NCBI GenBank assembly: GCA_009991955.1
Contig: JAACWS010000029.1
Span: 1-37,862, forward strand
DNA: 37,862 nt
Origin: Spirochaetales bacterium
Lineage (GTDB): Bacteria > Spirochaetota > Spirochaetia > DSM-27196 > Salinispiraceae
Reading direction: 5' to 3'
Below are positions 23,181 to 33,033 of this stretch, piece by piece (the first letter of the stretch is position 1; each line of letters begins with the position of its first letter). The notes under the pieces are model-generated. The model was not told where the DNA came from. It did no database searches and saw only the letters and a list, made by a program, of their open reading frames with translations. The translations under genes were made by a program, and so were the position numbers.

Positions 23181-25871
23181 ATTTCCCGAGGACCACAAAT
23201 CAAAGATCTTGGTTGCATTTCCCAGAAGGGCTTGACGGGACTTTCCCTTTGACCATTCTTTTTCTAGAAGTTGGTCCACCGGCGTTTTGAGGGCGCTGGT
23301 CCAGGGAGATTGAGCCTCCACGAACTTTGTCTCCAAGGGCTGTCCGGGCAAAATGACTTTTCCAAAGGCCGACCACCGACCAAGAATACCGGGTGTGTCG
23401 AGGTACACCATAAAAGCCGGTGCCCTTACGGTAATTTTTGCCGTACAGCCCGACCTCTCGTCACTAAGCTCCCACGCGAGGTGGGGGTCGACAATGCGCG
23501 CATGTTTTGAGGCACAAAAAAACCGGTATCCCTGGCTAATAATTTCGCCCGGTGCACCGGTTACCTGGCAATGGACGAACCAATCGCGGCCGTCGATGTT
23601 GAGCTCGTCGGGATCGTAGGTCGCTAGTTCCAAAGCCATTTTAGAACCCCAGGACTTGGTTTCGTCCAAGAGTACCCGTTCTTCTCCCGTGAAAGAAATG
23701 ATCCTCAATAGAATCCTCAACTTCTGGGATTTTCCCATATCGTTGAGAAATACTGCCTTCACAGGGCTGGAGTAAACGGGAGGTCGCCCAGGTACAACCT
23801 GGGGCATTCGATGAATAAGGGCAACCCGAAGAGGCTGGAAAAAGTCTTGGGCGCTGTAGTGGGTCAACTTCCACTTGTCTGGGTACTCCAGGGAACTCCA
23901 ACTGGCGACCGGCCAGAGGTCGTTGAGTTGCCAGTAGAGGGCCCCCATCGATCGGGGTGCCTGGCTCCTCCAGAAGTCCACGGCAGTTTCAAAGGCCCGG
24001 GACTGAAGAACCTGGCTTAAATACAGGGTCTGCTCGAGGGATCTGGGCATTCGGTAGTAGCGGACGAGGTTTTCCAGAATTATGGTGTTTCCTCGGGGAT
24101 TTTTTTGATGGAAATCGACGGTTGGAGAAGTAAGATTCCAATCTTCTGGAGCCGCACCGTACCGGGGTGGAGGGGCAGCCTCGGATTCGTGGTAGTTACC
24201 CGTACTGGGCATAGCCCGGGAAATCCCTTCGGCGGTAGGAAAGCTCTGGAAGCCAAATTCGCTACAGAACCGGGGAATAATATCGAGGTAGCCATCGAGG
24301 GGCTTGCCCTCGTGCCAAACCGCCCAGTAGTGCATGTCACCTTTTGAGTCGTCGTGCCAACCGTCGCTGTAGTCCCCACTTCCACCCGAAGGGGAGCTAG
24401 GCCAGAATACCCGGGTAGGATCGAGGTTCCGCACGATTCTTCCGACGGTTCCCTCGTAGAGCCGGTCGTAGTCAACCAGATACTGGTCCCGATGCTCCAA
24501 CGTCTCGGGATACCAGGTAAGGGCGCCGAGATTTTCATTGTTGCCACACCAGAGGGCCAGGGAGGGGTGAGATCCCAACCGTCGAACCTGATACTCGACT
24601 TCGGTCGCCACCTGGTTCAAAAAAGGTTCTTCGGCCGAGTAGGTGCCGCAGGAGAACATAAAGTCCTGCCATACCAAAATTCCTAGCCGGTCGCAAACCT
24701 CGTAGAAAAGATCTGACTCGTATTGCCCCCCACCCCAGACCCGAATCATGTTCATGTGGGCGTCCCGGGCACTGGTTAGTAGGCTGGTTGTACGTTCGGG
24801 GCTTTGAAAGGAAGGAAAGGCGTCGGAAGGAATCCAGTTGGCGCCCTTGGCAAAAAATTCTTGCCCATTCACTAGAAAAGTAAACGAGCGCCCATATTGG
24901 TCGTCTTCAGTTTTTAGTTGTAGGTCTCGAAATCCGAGGGTCCATTGGGGTTCAAAGCCCAGGTGATGTTCGTGGGAACCCGAGCCTTCGAGACTCAGGC
25001 GGAGCTCGTAGAGTACTTGTTCTCCAAGCCCGTTTGGCCACCACAGTTCGGGCTTTTCTACCCCGAGTTCCAGGGCACAGGTAGTAAGGCTTTCGTTGGC
25101 AGGAATTTCCACCGAAAAGGTTTTCTGGGCCACTGGATTCTCGTTGGCCGACCCACTTGGTGCAAACAACCCAAGGGTAAAGTCCTGAAAACGGGGCGAG
25201 GAGAGCCAGGATTGAATCTGGATGGTTAGTTGGACCATCCAGGGTCGAGAAGGGTCGCCGGGTGGTAGTACGAGGGTCTGGGGCGAGGTAGCCCGCCAGC
25301 CCTCGTAGCTGGAGATCTGGACCGGCTGGTAAATGCCCGAGGTCATGAGACAGGGTCCCCAGTCCCAACCGCCGTGGCATTGGGGCTTGCGGATCATGTT
25401 CCGGTGCAGGGACTGGATAGGGAATATACTGTGGGGATAGGGACGGAGCCCTCGGCGGGCTCGGCGGGCCGCTTCATTCTCGGGGCTCAGAAGGATAACT
25501 TCGAGGCTATTTTCGCCCTCGTGGACGTATAGAGTAATTTCGAATTCCCAGGGATGAAAGGCTGATTCGGTTGTGCCAACCTCAATACCGTTGACAAAAA
25601 CTCGAGCCAAGGTATCGATCTGGGGAAAACGAATCCATAATCTTCGGTTGGCGGCTTTAGGCAATGTGGGCGTTTGACAAAAAAATATTCCTTGGCAAAA
25701 CCAATCTTCGGAGCCGAGCCACTGGGCTTGCATTTCTTGATCCCCTACAAAGGGATGGGCGAGAGTACCCTCTGCTACCAGGAGGGCGGCAATATCAAAG
25801 GTTGCCTGAGCGTTTAGCTCAAGGTGTTTGTTTGGGTTTGTAATGTTCCATTGGTCAATTAGTAGATTCAT
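23169..25871 (-). CDS. GH2 beta-mannosidase
   Basis: A 900-residue cytosolic glycoside hydrolase of family 2, mannosidase group. It has the N-terminal jelly-roll (about 10-190, with HGGWDWGPCLMTSGIY), immunoglobulin-like domains and a TIM barrel. The acid/base is Glu446 in LWCGNNENLG and the nucleophile is Glu538 in FCSEFGFQS. It would release mannose from manno-oligosaccharides or glycan cores. The C-terminus GYL-stop is encoded by the end of repeat copy B, so the original end of the gene has probably been replaced. The operator-like palindrome TACCATGGTA at 25924-25933 lies upstream. Together with the CE7 esterase it points to hemicellulose use. Confidence 0.95.
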   Translation of the reverse strand: MNLLIDQWNITNPNKHLELNAQATFDIAALLVAEGTLAHPFVGDQEMQAQWLGSEDWFCQGIFFCQTPTLPKAANRRLWIRFPQIDTLARVFVNGIEVGTTESAFHPWEFEITLYVHEGENSLEVILLSPENEAARRARRGLRPYPHSIFPIQSLHRNMIRKPQCHGGWDWGPCLMTSGIYQPVQISSYEGWRATSPQTLVLPPGDPSRPWMVQLTIQIQSWLSSPRFQDFTLGLFAPSGSANENPVAQKTFSVEIPANESLTTCALELGVEKPELWWPNGLGEQVLYELRLSLEGSGSHEHHLGFEPQWTLGFRDLQLKTEDDQYGRSFTFLVNGQEFFAKGANWIPSDAFPSFQSPERTTSLLTSARDAHMNMIRVWGGGQYESDLFYEVCDRLGILVWQDFMFSCGTYSAEEPFLNQVATEVEYQVRRLGSHPSLALWCGNNENLGALTWYPETLEHRDQYLVDYDRLYEGTVGRIVRNLDPTRVFWPSSPSGGSGDYSDGWHDDSKGDMHYWAVWHEGKPLDGYLDIIPRFCSEFGFQSFPTAEGISRAMPSTGNYHESEAAPPPRYGAAPEDWNLTSPTVDFHQKNPRGNTIILENLVRYYRMPRSLEQTLYLSQVLQSRAFETAVDFWRSQAPRSMGALYWQLNDLWPVASWSSLEYPDKWKLTHYSAQDFFQPLRVALIHRMPQVVPGRPPVYSSPVKAVFLNDMGKSQKLRILLRIISFTGEERVLLDETKSWGSKMALELATYDPDELNIDGRDWFVHCQVTGAPGEIISQGYRFFCASKHARIVDPHLAWELSDERSGCTAKITVRAPAFMVYLDTPGILGRWSAFGKVILPGQPLETKFVEAQSPWTSALKTPVDQLLEKEWSKGKSRQALLGNATKIFDLWSSGNGYL

Positions 25872-25923
25872 GGAAGAATGTCCCTTCTTGTCCTGTTAGT
25901 TTATTGGTGTTTCCAACAAACTT

Positions 25924-25933
25924 TACCATGGTA
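25924..25933. promoter_or_regulatory. Small palindrome between beta-mannosidase and exonuclease I genes
   Basis: TACCATGGTA is a perfect 10 bp palindrome 53 nt before the beta-mannosidase start. It could be an operator for a sugar-responsive repressor, but no regulator is nearby and short palindromes occur by chance. Confidence 0.25.
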
Positions 25934-25977
25934 GTAGATTTTTGAAAAGCTGGTTCCCGAGGCTTGGTACCCTGGGG

Positions 25978-25983
25978 TATAGT
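25978..25983 (+). promoter_or_regulatory. -10 box TATAGT directly before exonuclease I ATG
   Basis: TATAGT ends 5 nt before the ATG and no Shine-Dalgarno is present, so a leaderless mRNA is likely if this box is used. The matching -35 (TTCCCG, 18 nt upstream) is weak. Confidence 0.4.
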
Positions 25984-25988
25984 AGATT

Positions 25989-27557
25989 ATGGCCCAGACC
26001 CTGTTATGGTACGACTTAGAAACCTTTGGCACCAACCCCCTCGGTGATAGAATCGCCCAGTTTGCCGCTATTCGAACCACCGATGCCTTTGAGCCCTTGG
26101 GTGATCCTCTGCTCCTTTATAATACCATTACCCCCGATTATCTACCCGATCCCCGAGCAGTAATGGTTACCGGCATTACTCCCCAAATTACCAAAGAGCT
26201 AGGAATGTCCGAGTACGAGTTTATAACCGAAATTCGAAAACCCATGACCGTACCGGGAACCACGGTAGTTGGCTATAACTCTATTGCCTTTGACGACGAG
26301 TTCATTCGGGCCGCCCTCTACCGGAACTTCTACGATCCTTACGAGCGAGAATGGCAGGGGGGAAACAGTCGATGGGATATTCTCAATCTCGCTCGGGCTG
26401 CCCATGACCTACGTCCCGAGGGAATCAATTGGCCAACCGACGAAGGGGGAAAACCCAGCTTTCGTCTGGAGTTATTGACCCAAGCGAATAACCTAGGCCA
26501 CGACAACGCCCATGATGCCCTTAGCGACGTACGGGCAACTATTGCTCTGGCTAAGCTCATCCACGACAAGCAGCCAAAACTTTTTCGGTTCTATTTTTCC
26601 CATCGAAAAAAGGAAGAACAACGCAAACTGGTCGATTTTCGCTCGGGTAAGCCACTTTTACACACCGCTGGATCGTACTCGAACCAATACGGCGCTTCGA
26701 CCCTCATTGCCCCCCTGGCCTTTGATCAAACGATTCGCAACAATCTCATCGCCCTGGACCTGGGCTACGACCCCTCCCCGCTCTTGGACCTAGACGCGGT
26801 AGAAATTCGCCGCCGGGTTTTTTCGCGAAAAGAAGAACTGAGCGCCGAAGAGGAACTCTTTGGAGGTTTTGGTTTAGAAAAGGTTCCTCAAGGGATTAAT
26901 CAGGGTGATTTTGGGGGCCGAATTCCAATTCTGACCCTGGGTCTTAACCGTTGTCCTTTTCTGGCTCCCCTCGATACCCTAACCCCCGAGGCAGCAACCC
27001 GATTGCACATCGATACAAGTAAGGCTTTGGAGCGAGCGAAGGTTCTTCAAAAGCACCCCCAGCTTATTCAAAAAATTACATCGATCTTTGCTCCCGACGA
27101 GGGTTCAAAACCAGCCCCAATAAAAGACCCAGACTTTCAAATCTACTCGGGGGGATTTTTTCGGGACGAGGACAAGGAAGGGTTCAAGTCGATTCACCAC
27201 GATATTCGGGCCTTGGGACCGGAACAAGCCCGTCCAAGCCTCTACGCTCTTGGGTTTATTGATCCTCGAATACCCCAGATGCTACGACGCTTTTTTGCCC
27301 GGAACTTTCCAGAAACCCTCAGTACAGGGGAAGTAGAACGTTGGAAGAGCTTCTGTGCGGGGCGAATCTTGTCTCCTCCGGTGTCCGAGGTTACGGATTT
27401 AGCAAGTTTCTCTAAAATCGTACTACAAAAAATGGAAAGCCCCGAAACTCCGGCTCGGTCAAAGGTCATTTTAAAGGCCCTTATGGACTACAAAAAGGAG
27501 CTGGAAGAAACTATCCTAGCCTACAGGCCCGAAGGTATACCCCAACGGGAACTTTGA
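25989..27557 (+). CDS. sbcB: Exodeoxyribonuclease I
   Basis: The 522-residue enzyme degrades single-stranded DNA 3' to 5' in recombination and mismatch repair. Its DEDDh nuclease motifs are Exo I WYDLETFGTNP (about 7-17), Exo II GYNSIAFDDEF (about 95-105) and Exo III HDNAHDALSDVRA near 175, followed by the SH3-like and C-terminal helical domains specific to ExoI, with RFYFSHRKKEEQRKL. Length agrees with the family (about 475-530). The start lacks a Shine-Dalgarno and has TATAGT 5 nt upstream. The 3' end overlaps the glycosyltransferase gene by 37 nt on the opposite strand. Confidence 0.95.
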   Translation: MAQTLLWYDLETFGTNPLGDRIAQFAAIRTTDAFEPLGDPLLLYNTITPDYLPDPRAVMVTGITPQITKELGMSEYEFITEIRKPMTVPGTTVVGYNSIAFDDEFIRAALYRNFYDPYEREWQGGNSRWDILNLARAAHDLRPEGINWPTDEGGKPSFRLELLTQANNLGHDNAHDALSDVRATIALAKLIHDKQPKLFRFYFSHRKKEEQRKLVDFRSGKPLLHTAGSYSNQYGASTLIAPLAFDQTIRNNLIALDLGYDPSPLLDLDAVEIRRRVFSRKEELSAEEELFGGFGLEKVPQGINQGDFGGRIPILTLGLNRCPFLAPLDTLTPEAATRLHIDTSKALERAKVLQKHPQLIQKITSIFAPDEGSKPAPIKDPDFQIYSGGFFRDEDKEGFKSIHHDIRALGPEQARPSLYALGFIDPRIPQMLRRFFARNFPETLSTGEVERWKSFCAGRILSPPVSEVTDLASFSKIVLQKMESPETPARSKVILKALMDYKKELEETILAYRPEGIPQREL

Positions 27558-28591
27558 GGTATAAACCACAGCTGCTTTCGGGTCGCACTAGAACGGTGGA
27601 CAAAGGAATGAATCTTCCGTAAGACCTTGTCGGTCTCGTTTCCCGTACGGTATCGAACCCAGGGAATTTGAGATTTCTTGGGAAACTGCCCTTGCTCGAC
27701 CTCGGATAAAAATGTCCCCAGGTCTTTTCGGAGCCTGCGGAGCATACCCATCTTTCCGAATCCGCCCCTTTCGAGCATTACACTATTAAGCCACTGTTCG
27801 AACTGGCCCCGCTGGGGAATCGCCAAAATGGGTTTACCGAGGTAGAGAGCTTCGCTGATCGTTTGATGCCCCCCCCCGGCTATTATTGCCTTACACCGTC
27901 CGAGGGCCTGGGCGTAATTCATGGCTGGATTAGGAAAAAGATGGTAGTTTTCGATTTTCAACTGCTCCAGGGCCCGGACTATACCTCGTCGATACCCAGG
28001 TTTTACGTAGACTACCAGGCTGCCGTCGTTTCCTCGGGGTGCCTGCTGAATCTCCTGGCGGATCATAGGGCCAGTGTCGCCATCAAAAAAGCTCACAAGT
28101 ATTCGCTTGTCGTAGGGACCCATCATGAGTCCAGCAATCCACTTGGTCGCCAGGGCCTGGAGCGAAATAGAGCCGCTTCGACTAACAATTCCCGGATGAT
28201 TGATCTGGAGGGTTGGTATTCCAGCCCCCATCGCCGCCCAGGCGCTAAAGGGTTCGAAGTCGCTAATGAGAACATCGATATGATCTTTTATGAGCTGAGC
28301 ACGGACTCTTTGGAGAAGGGTACGAAGTTTTGTAAGGGTTGGAAGGTTTTCGGTAATTGTCCGAACGTAGGTAATTTGATCACCCCTTTTTGCCAAATGT
28401 AGGTGGGGCAGGGTTCGTAGGGGAATAGTGCCATCAGCCAGTTGGGGAAGCTTCTGGAGCAGAAATCCATGAATCGTAGGTGGGGCGTAGACTACCAAGG
28501 AGTAGTTCTGGGCCAGGAGGGGAACCAGGGTAACCAAACGGGACGCGTGTCCCATGCCTTCGCCGTTGGCGGCAATTCCCAGGGTTTTCAT
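27521..28591 (-). CDS. GT28-type glycosyltransferase (MurG-like)
   Basis: A 356-residue GT-B fold protein. The N-terminal nucleotide-sugar transferase loop is NGEGMGHASR, and the C-terminal UDP-sugar site is IIAGGGHQTISEALYLGKPI followed by QRGQFEQWLNSVMLE, as in MurG-like and diacylglycerol glucosyltransferase-like families. Donor and acceptor cannot be told from sequence. The ATG at 28591 (MKTLGIAANGEG) is preferred to one at 28609, because the family begins directly at the first strand. No peptidoglycan or polysaccharide genes are adjacent. It is divergent from citrate synthase with only 35 nt between the starts. Confidence 0.8.
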   Translation of the reverse strand: MKTLGIAANGEGMGHASRLVTLVPLLAQNYSLVVYAPPTIHGFLLQKLPQLADGTIPLRTLPHLHLAKRGDQITYVRTITENLPTLTKLRTLLQRVRAQLIKDHIDVLISDFEPFSAWAAMGAGIPTLQINHPGIVSRSGSISLQALATKWIAGLMMGPYDKRILVSFFDGDTGPMIRQEIQQAPRGNDGSLVVYVKPGYRRGIVRALEQLKIENYHLFPNPAMNYAQALGRCKAIIAGGGHQTISEALYLGKPILAIPQRGQFEQWLNSVMLERGGFGKMGMLRRLRKDLGTFLSEVEQGQFPKKSQIPWVRYRTGNETDKVLRKIHSFVHRSSATRKQLWFIPQSSRWGIPSGL

Positions 28592-28626
28592 GGACCCTGA
28601 TTTTGACAAATTATCATGAGGAATTC

Positions 28627-30093
<1,467 letters not shown>

Positions 30094-30111
30094 GAAATTG
30101 GGGTAAGGAGA

Positions 30112-30156
30112 TTAGGTCAAAGAAAATCTAAGGCAACGAAGGTAAGTTTGACCTAA
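30112..30156. repeat. 10 bp inverted repeat after citrate synthase
   Basis: TTAGGTCAAA (30112-30121) and its exact complement TTTGACCTAA (30147-30156) are separated by 25 nt. It starts 18 nt after the citrate synthase stop. The long loop argues against a simple terminator; it may be a folded 3' UTR or a repeat relic. Confidence 0.55.
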
Positions 30157-30172
30157 GGCCGGTGTTGGTTAG

Positions 30173-30209
30173 TTGTCACAAGTCTTCAATTTCTGAAGAC
30201 TTATGACAA
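30173..30209. terminator. Long hairpin, probable bidirectional terminator
   Basis: TTGTCA-C-AAGTCTTCA, a 5-nt loop and TGAAGACTT-A-TGACAA give a 15 bp stem with one mismatch. It lies between the convergent citrate synthase and lipoprotein genes. No strong T-run follows, so termination may be only partial. Confidence 0.55.
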
Positions 30210-30248
30210 AAACCGCGTGTAAAAATTGTGTTACTCAAAGAGCGAATG

Positions 30249-30710
30249 CTAGTGGTAGATATTGCCAATAACCTCTAGCTTTCCGTCCAAAATGGTGGGG
30301 ATGTAGTCAGTCAAGATGCCTTGCTGAACGCCACTATAACTGATCGGTAGGGTTGCAGACTTGTCGTAAACCATAACGTCTCCGGTTATAAGATCGATTA
30401 TCCAACCACCTATAAGTAAAACGTCTGCGACAAACCACCCACTGAGCTTCTTTTGAAGCTGTATAGTTCGGGAATTGCCTTCGGCGTCTTTGTATTGAAC
30501 ACCATAATTATTGCTACCATTTACATTGATCGTTGCCGGTAATGGTCCTTGATAGACGACCGAGCCATTCTCCAGAATAGTGACCTCACTATTTCCACCT
30601 GACGCGGCCGAGACTGTCGTGCTTTTGTTGTTGAAAAGAGTTGCACAACCACTGAATGAAACAACCATCACCACCAGTAAAAGTCCGTACATGAATTTTC
30701 TGACGTACAT
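30249..30710 (-). CDS. Small lipoprotein, unknown function
   Basis: The 153-residue product has a lipobox signal (GLLLVVMVVSFSGC, Cys at about 22), a PEGA-like strand region with VVYQGPLPATINVNG and YGVQYKDAEGNSRTIQLQKK, then a hydrophobic GWFVADVLLIGGWIIDLITGDVM. The last motif (a Trp-Phe, a Gly-rich hydrophobic stretch and DxxTG) is a known pattern in small bacterial lipoproteins of unknown role. The ATG at 30710 follows AGAGGTCCCC of repeat copy C, so the repeat end acts as the Shine-Dalgarno. A second ATG seven codons in is the alternative start and lacks a good site. Confidence 0.75.
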   Translation of the reverse strand: MYVRKFMYGLLLVVMVVSFSGCATLFNNKSTTVSAASGGNSEVTILENGSVVYQGPLPATINVNGSNNYGVQYKDAEGNSRTIQLQKKLSGWFVADVLLIGGWIIDLITGDVMVYDKSATLPISYSGVQQGILTDYIPTILDGKLEVIGNIYH

Positions 30711-30714
30711 AAAC

Positions 30715-30813
30715 GGGGACCTCTAAAAACCTTTTTTCTAGGGTATCCCCCATTCTTAAGTCATTGCGGTGCAATGACCAACTTGGCCGGAATAACTGAT
30801 TTTAGAGGTCCCC
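30715..30813 (+). repeat. Palindromic repeat, copy C
   Basis: Terminal inverted repeats of 14 bp are perfect (GGGGACCTCTAAAA and complement), and the internal hairpin TCATTGCGGTGCAATGA has a perfect 7 bp stem. Same orientation as copy A. Its left end lies 5 nt from the start of the lipoprotein gene and its right end borders an AT-rich stretch. Confidence 0.88.
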
Positions 30814-30997
30814 TAAACATTGCCACCTTTATATTTGATATTTTAGAATTTTCTAATTCTATTTTTAATTCTATAATTTTAACTTAAAAGTTTTTCGATG
30901 TCAATTGGCAAATAGCAAGGTCCGAGCCACGAAAAAAAAGTAGCCCTACAATGGGTAATAGAGATCTCCTATGTTCTACGTCAAGCCTCCAGTCCAA
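30814..30997. other. AT-rich non-coding stretch
   Basis: Between repeat C and the IS110 fragment, 30820-30900 is markedly richer in A and T than the rest of the window, with repeated ATTTTAGAATTTTCTAATTC-like text. No ORF or clear promoter pair was found. It probably belongs to the 3' flank of the IS110 insertion or to other foreign DNA. Confidence 0.5.
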
Positions 30998-31408
30998 TTA
31001 ATGCTCGCTATACCGGTAGTACGTATGATTTTTTACTAAGGTATGTAGCAGTTTTATTAACCTCCGAGCAATTGCAATAATCGCTACTGCCTTAGGTTTT
31101 CGGATAATCAGTTCTTGGTACGCCTTCCTAAACGGACCACCGTTTTTCGAGCGTACCAACGCCCATGCTGCCAGGACTTCTGCCCTCCTTAGACATACAC
31201 AACCGCGTTTCGATATTGGACCCATTCGATGAGTCTCGCCAGAATTATCAACCCGAGGTGTTGGGCCTACGTAGTTCGCTACCTGATCGGAATTCTCAAA
31301 TCGACTTCCATCCCCTACAAAGGCGATCAAGGCCAAGGCAGGATCAGGTCCTACTCCGGGGACAGATAGAAGAATCTCTATAGCGAGGTCGTGTGCCTCT
31401 CGGTACCC
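30998..31408 (-). pseudogene. IS110-family transposase, C-terminal fragment
   Basis: The frame reads ILLSVPGVGP, an Ala-rich helix, then DGSRFENSDQVANYVGPTPR, SGETHRMGPISKRGCVCLRR and KAVAIIAIARRLIKLLHTLV. This is the Transposase_20 domain (with its helix-hairpin-helix) and tail of IS110 enzymes. The N-terminal RuvC-like catalytic DEDD half is absent, and a TGA at 31409-31411 ends the readable frame upstream, beyond which another 60-70 nt look like degraded transposase. With the catalytic half gone, the element cannot move on its own. Because the 5' end is missing, any bridge RNA encoded there is lost too. Confidence 0.85.
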
Positions 31409-31480
31409 TCAACCTACTACCAGATCCCCAATCCCGTCAGATTGAGGACAACCCCATCCGCCCAACCACGTAAATCATAC

Positions 31481-31550
31481 CATCTCTCTATAAACCCCTA
31501 TTCGCTTATAGTACTCGATTGCAGGAAAAACCGGATTATAGAGGTCCCCG
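31481..31550 (+). repeat. Palindromic repeat, degenerate copy D
   Basis: The left part TCTATAAACCCCTATTC matches the left end of copies A and B, and the right end ATTATAGAGGTCCCCG matches A exactly. The central hairpin is deleted or degraded and the first bases are changed, leaving about 70 bp. It directly precedes the PAS-GGDEF pseudogene. Confidence 0.65.
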
Positions 31551-31558
31551 TATTTGAC

Positions 31559-33033
31559 TTGACTCAATATAGAGATTTCATTTTAAGTAGTAACAAAAAT
31601 TTAACTAAGACTTTCGAGATATGGACGAGGGACTGGTTTTGTCTTCATCGTTCTATAGACAGTTGGGTTTCGGCTCCACTCCCCAGTTTAACTGGATAGA
31701 TTATATACACCCTGACGACAAGGCAAGATTGATTGCATTGTGGGAAGATTTTTACGCGGGCGGAATTGCCTACTATCAACAAGAATATAGAATTCGAGAT
31801 TCAAAGGGAGCTTATCAATGGCTGTCGTCTTCCGTGAACGCTCTTACCTACGACGAAAACCAGAAAGTAAAGACCTATATCGGCATAGATTTTTCGTTGA
31901 ACCAGCTGAAGGCCCGCTTTGACGAACTTGAGAGGTCAAAATAAATCGATTCCGATAGTCTTCGGGATTTTCTTTACATACAGACCTCAATGCAAGAACT
32001 CCTCCAGGTAGGTAGTGTCGAAGAGTTCTGGGACAGGCTACTAGGAAAATTCCTCGGCTTTGATTTTTGGACCCATGGGTTCTTCGTTCGGCGCGCCGAT
32101 TTCGAACAGAAAGATACCAAGAACCTGGTGTTGAGCGCGTGGTCACAAAGTCCCTCCATCGGTGTACAAAATGTAAGCATCCACCACAGCTATCCAAAGA
32201 ACTTTTGGGTATCGCTCACCCGTCAGGTTGAAGGGTATACTCACCCTAGGTTCGGAATTGCCTTGCCCGCGGCACTGAGGAATCTGGCTATGTCTATTCT
32301 GTCAAACGAAACGGAAAAGGAAGATTCAAAACCAAGTTGGTTGGTGGTTCCATTTCGCTACCAACGAACTTTAATAGGAGTCCTTGTCTTGGGTAAGAAG
32401 TACAAGGGCCCAATACCTGCAGAGACCGTGCGACAGATTATTCTCATGAGTGACCGCTGGCAATCGTCCTATGAAAAAGTAATAGAAATCTCATCCTTAG
32501 AGAAAATCGCAAGACAAGACGACCTCACGTCGGTAATGGGCCGCCGGGCATTTCATTTAGTAGCCCAACAATGGTTCGCCGATCTTCGACCTTTCTTATT
32601 AATAATTCTGGACATAGACAACTTCAAAACCTACAACGATTCTTTCGGTCATGCTATGGGAGATACCATAATCCTTGAAGTCGTTTCTGCTATGTCAAGC
32701 GCGTTAGCACCAGTCAATCATGCGGTTGGGAGATTTGGAGGCGATGAGTTCATGGCTATTATTGAATGTGTCGACACTTCAACGGGCTGTTCCTCGGCAG
32801 ATTCGATACGCACTCATTTACAATCATCTTTAGCAAAAAATGATCTACCCGAAGTAACCTTGAGTATAGGAGCAGCCCATAGCCGTGAAGGGTATACGAG
32901 CCTCTCGGCGATATTTTCCTCGGCCGACGCCCGTCTATTGTCGGCAAAACGAAAGGGACGAAATAGAATTGTCACCGATAACGAGGGCTGTGAGGACCTC
33001 GAATACACGGTTCGACAGTTTGGGGAAATCTAG
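31559..33033 (+). pseudogene. Broken PAS-GGDEF diguanylate cyclase
   Basis: One gene is split by at least one clear lesion. From 31621 the frame gives a PAS domain (SSSFYRQLGFG, then DYIHPDDKARL, ending YIGIDFSLNQLKARFDELE), then TAA at 31942-31944. The same frame continues without another stop as IDSDSLRDFLYIQTS to a middle sensor region and a GGDEF domain with RQDDLTSVMGRRAF, LDIDNFKTYNDSFGH and GRFGGDEF, ending at 33033. A second lesion is likely near 31623: the adjacent frame upstream reads LTKTFEIW and would join DEGLVLSS after a 1-nt shift. The GGDEF site is intact but has no RxxD I-site. The part from ATG 31990 could still be made as a shorter protein. Confidence 0.75.

Noticed and set aside
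30820-31540. IS110 bridge RNA locus
   Set aside because: The transposase fragment lacks its 5' half and the left end, where the bridge RNA of canonical IS110 elements is encoded, so no such RNA can be supported.
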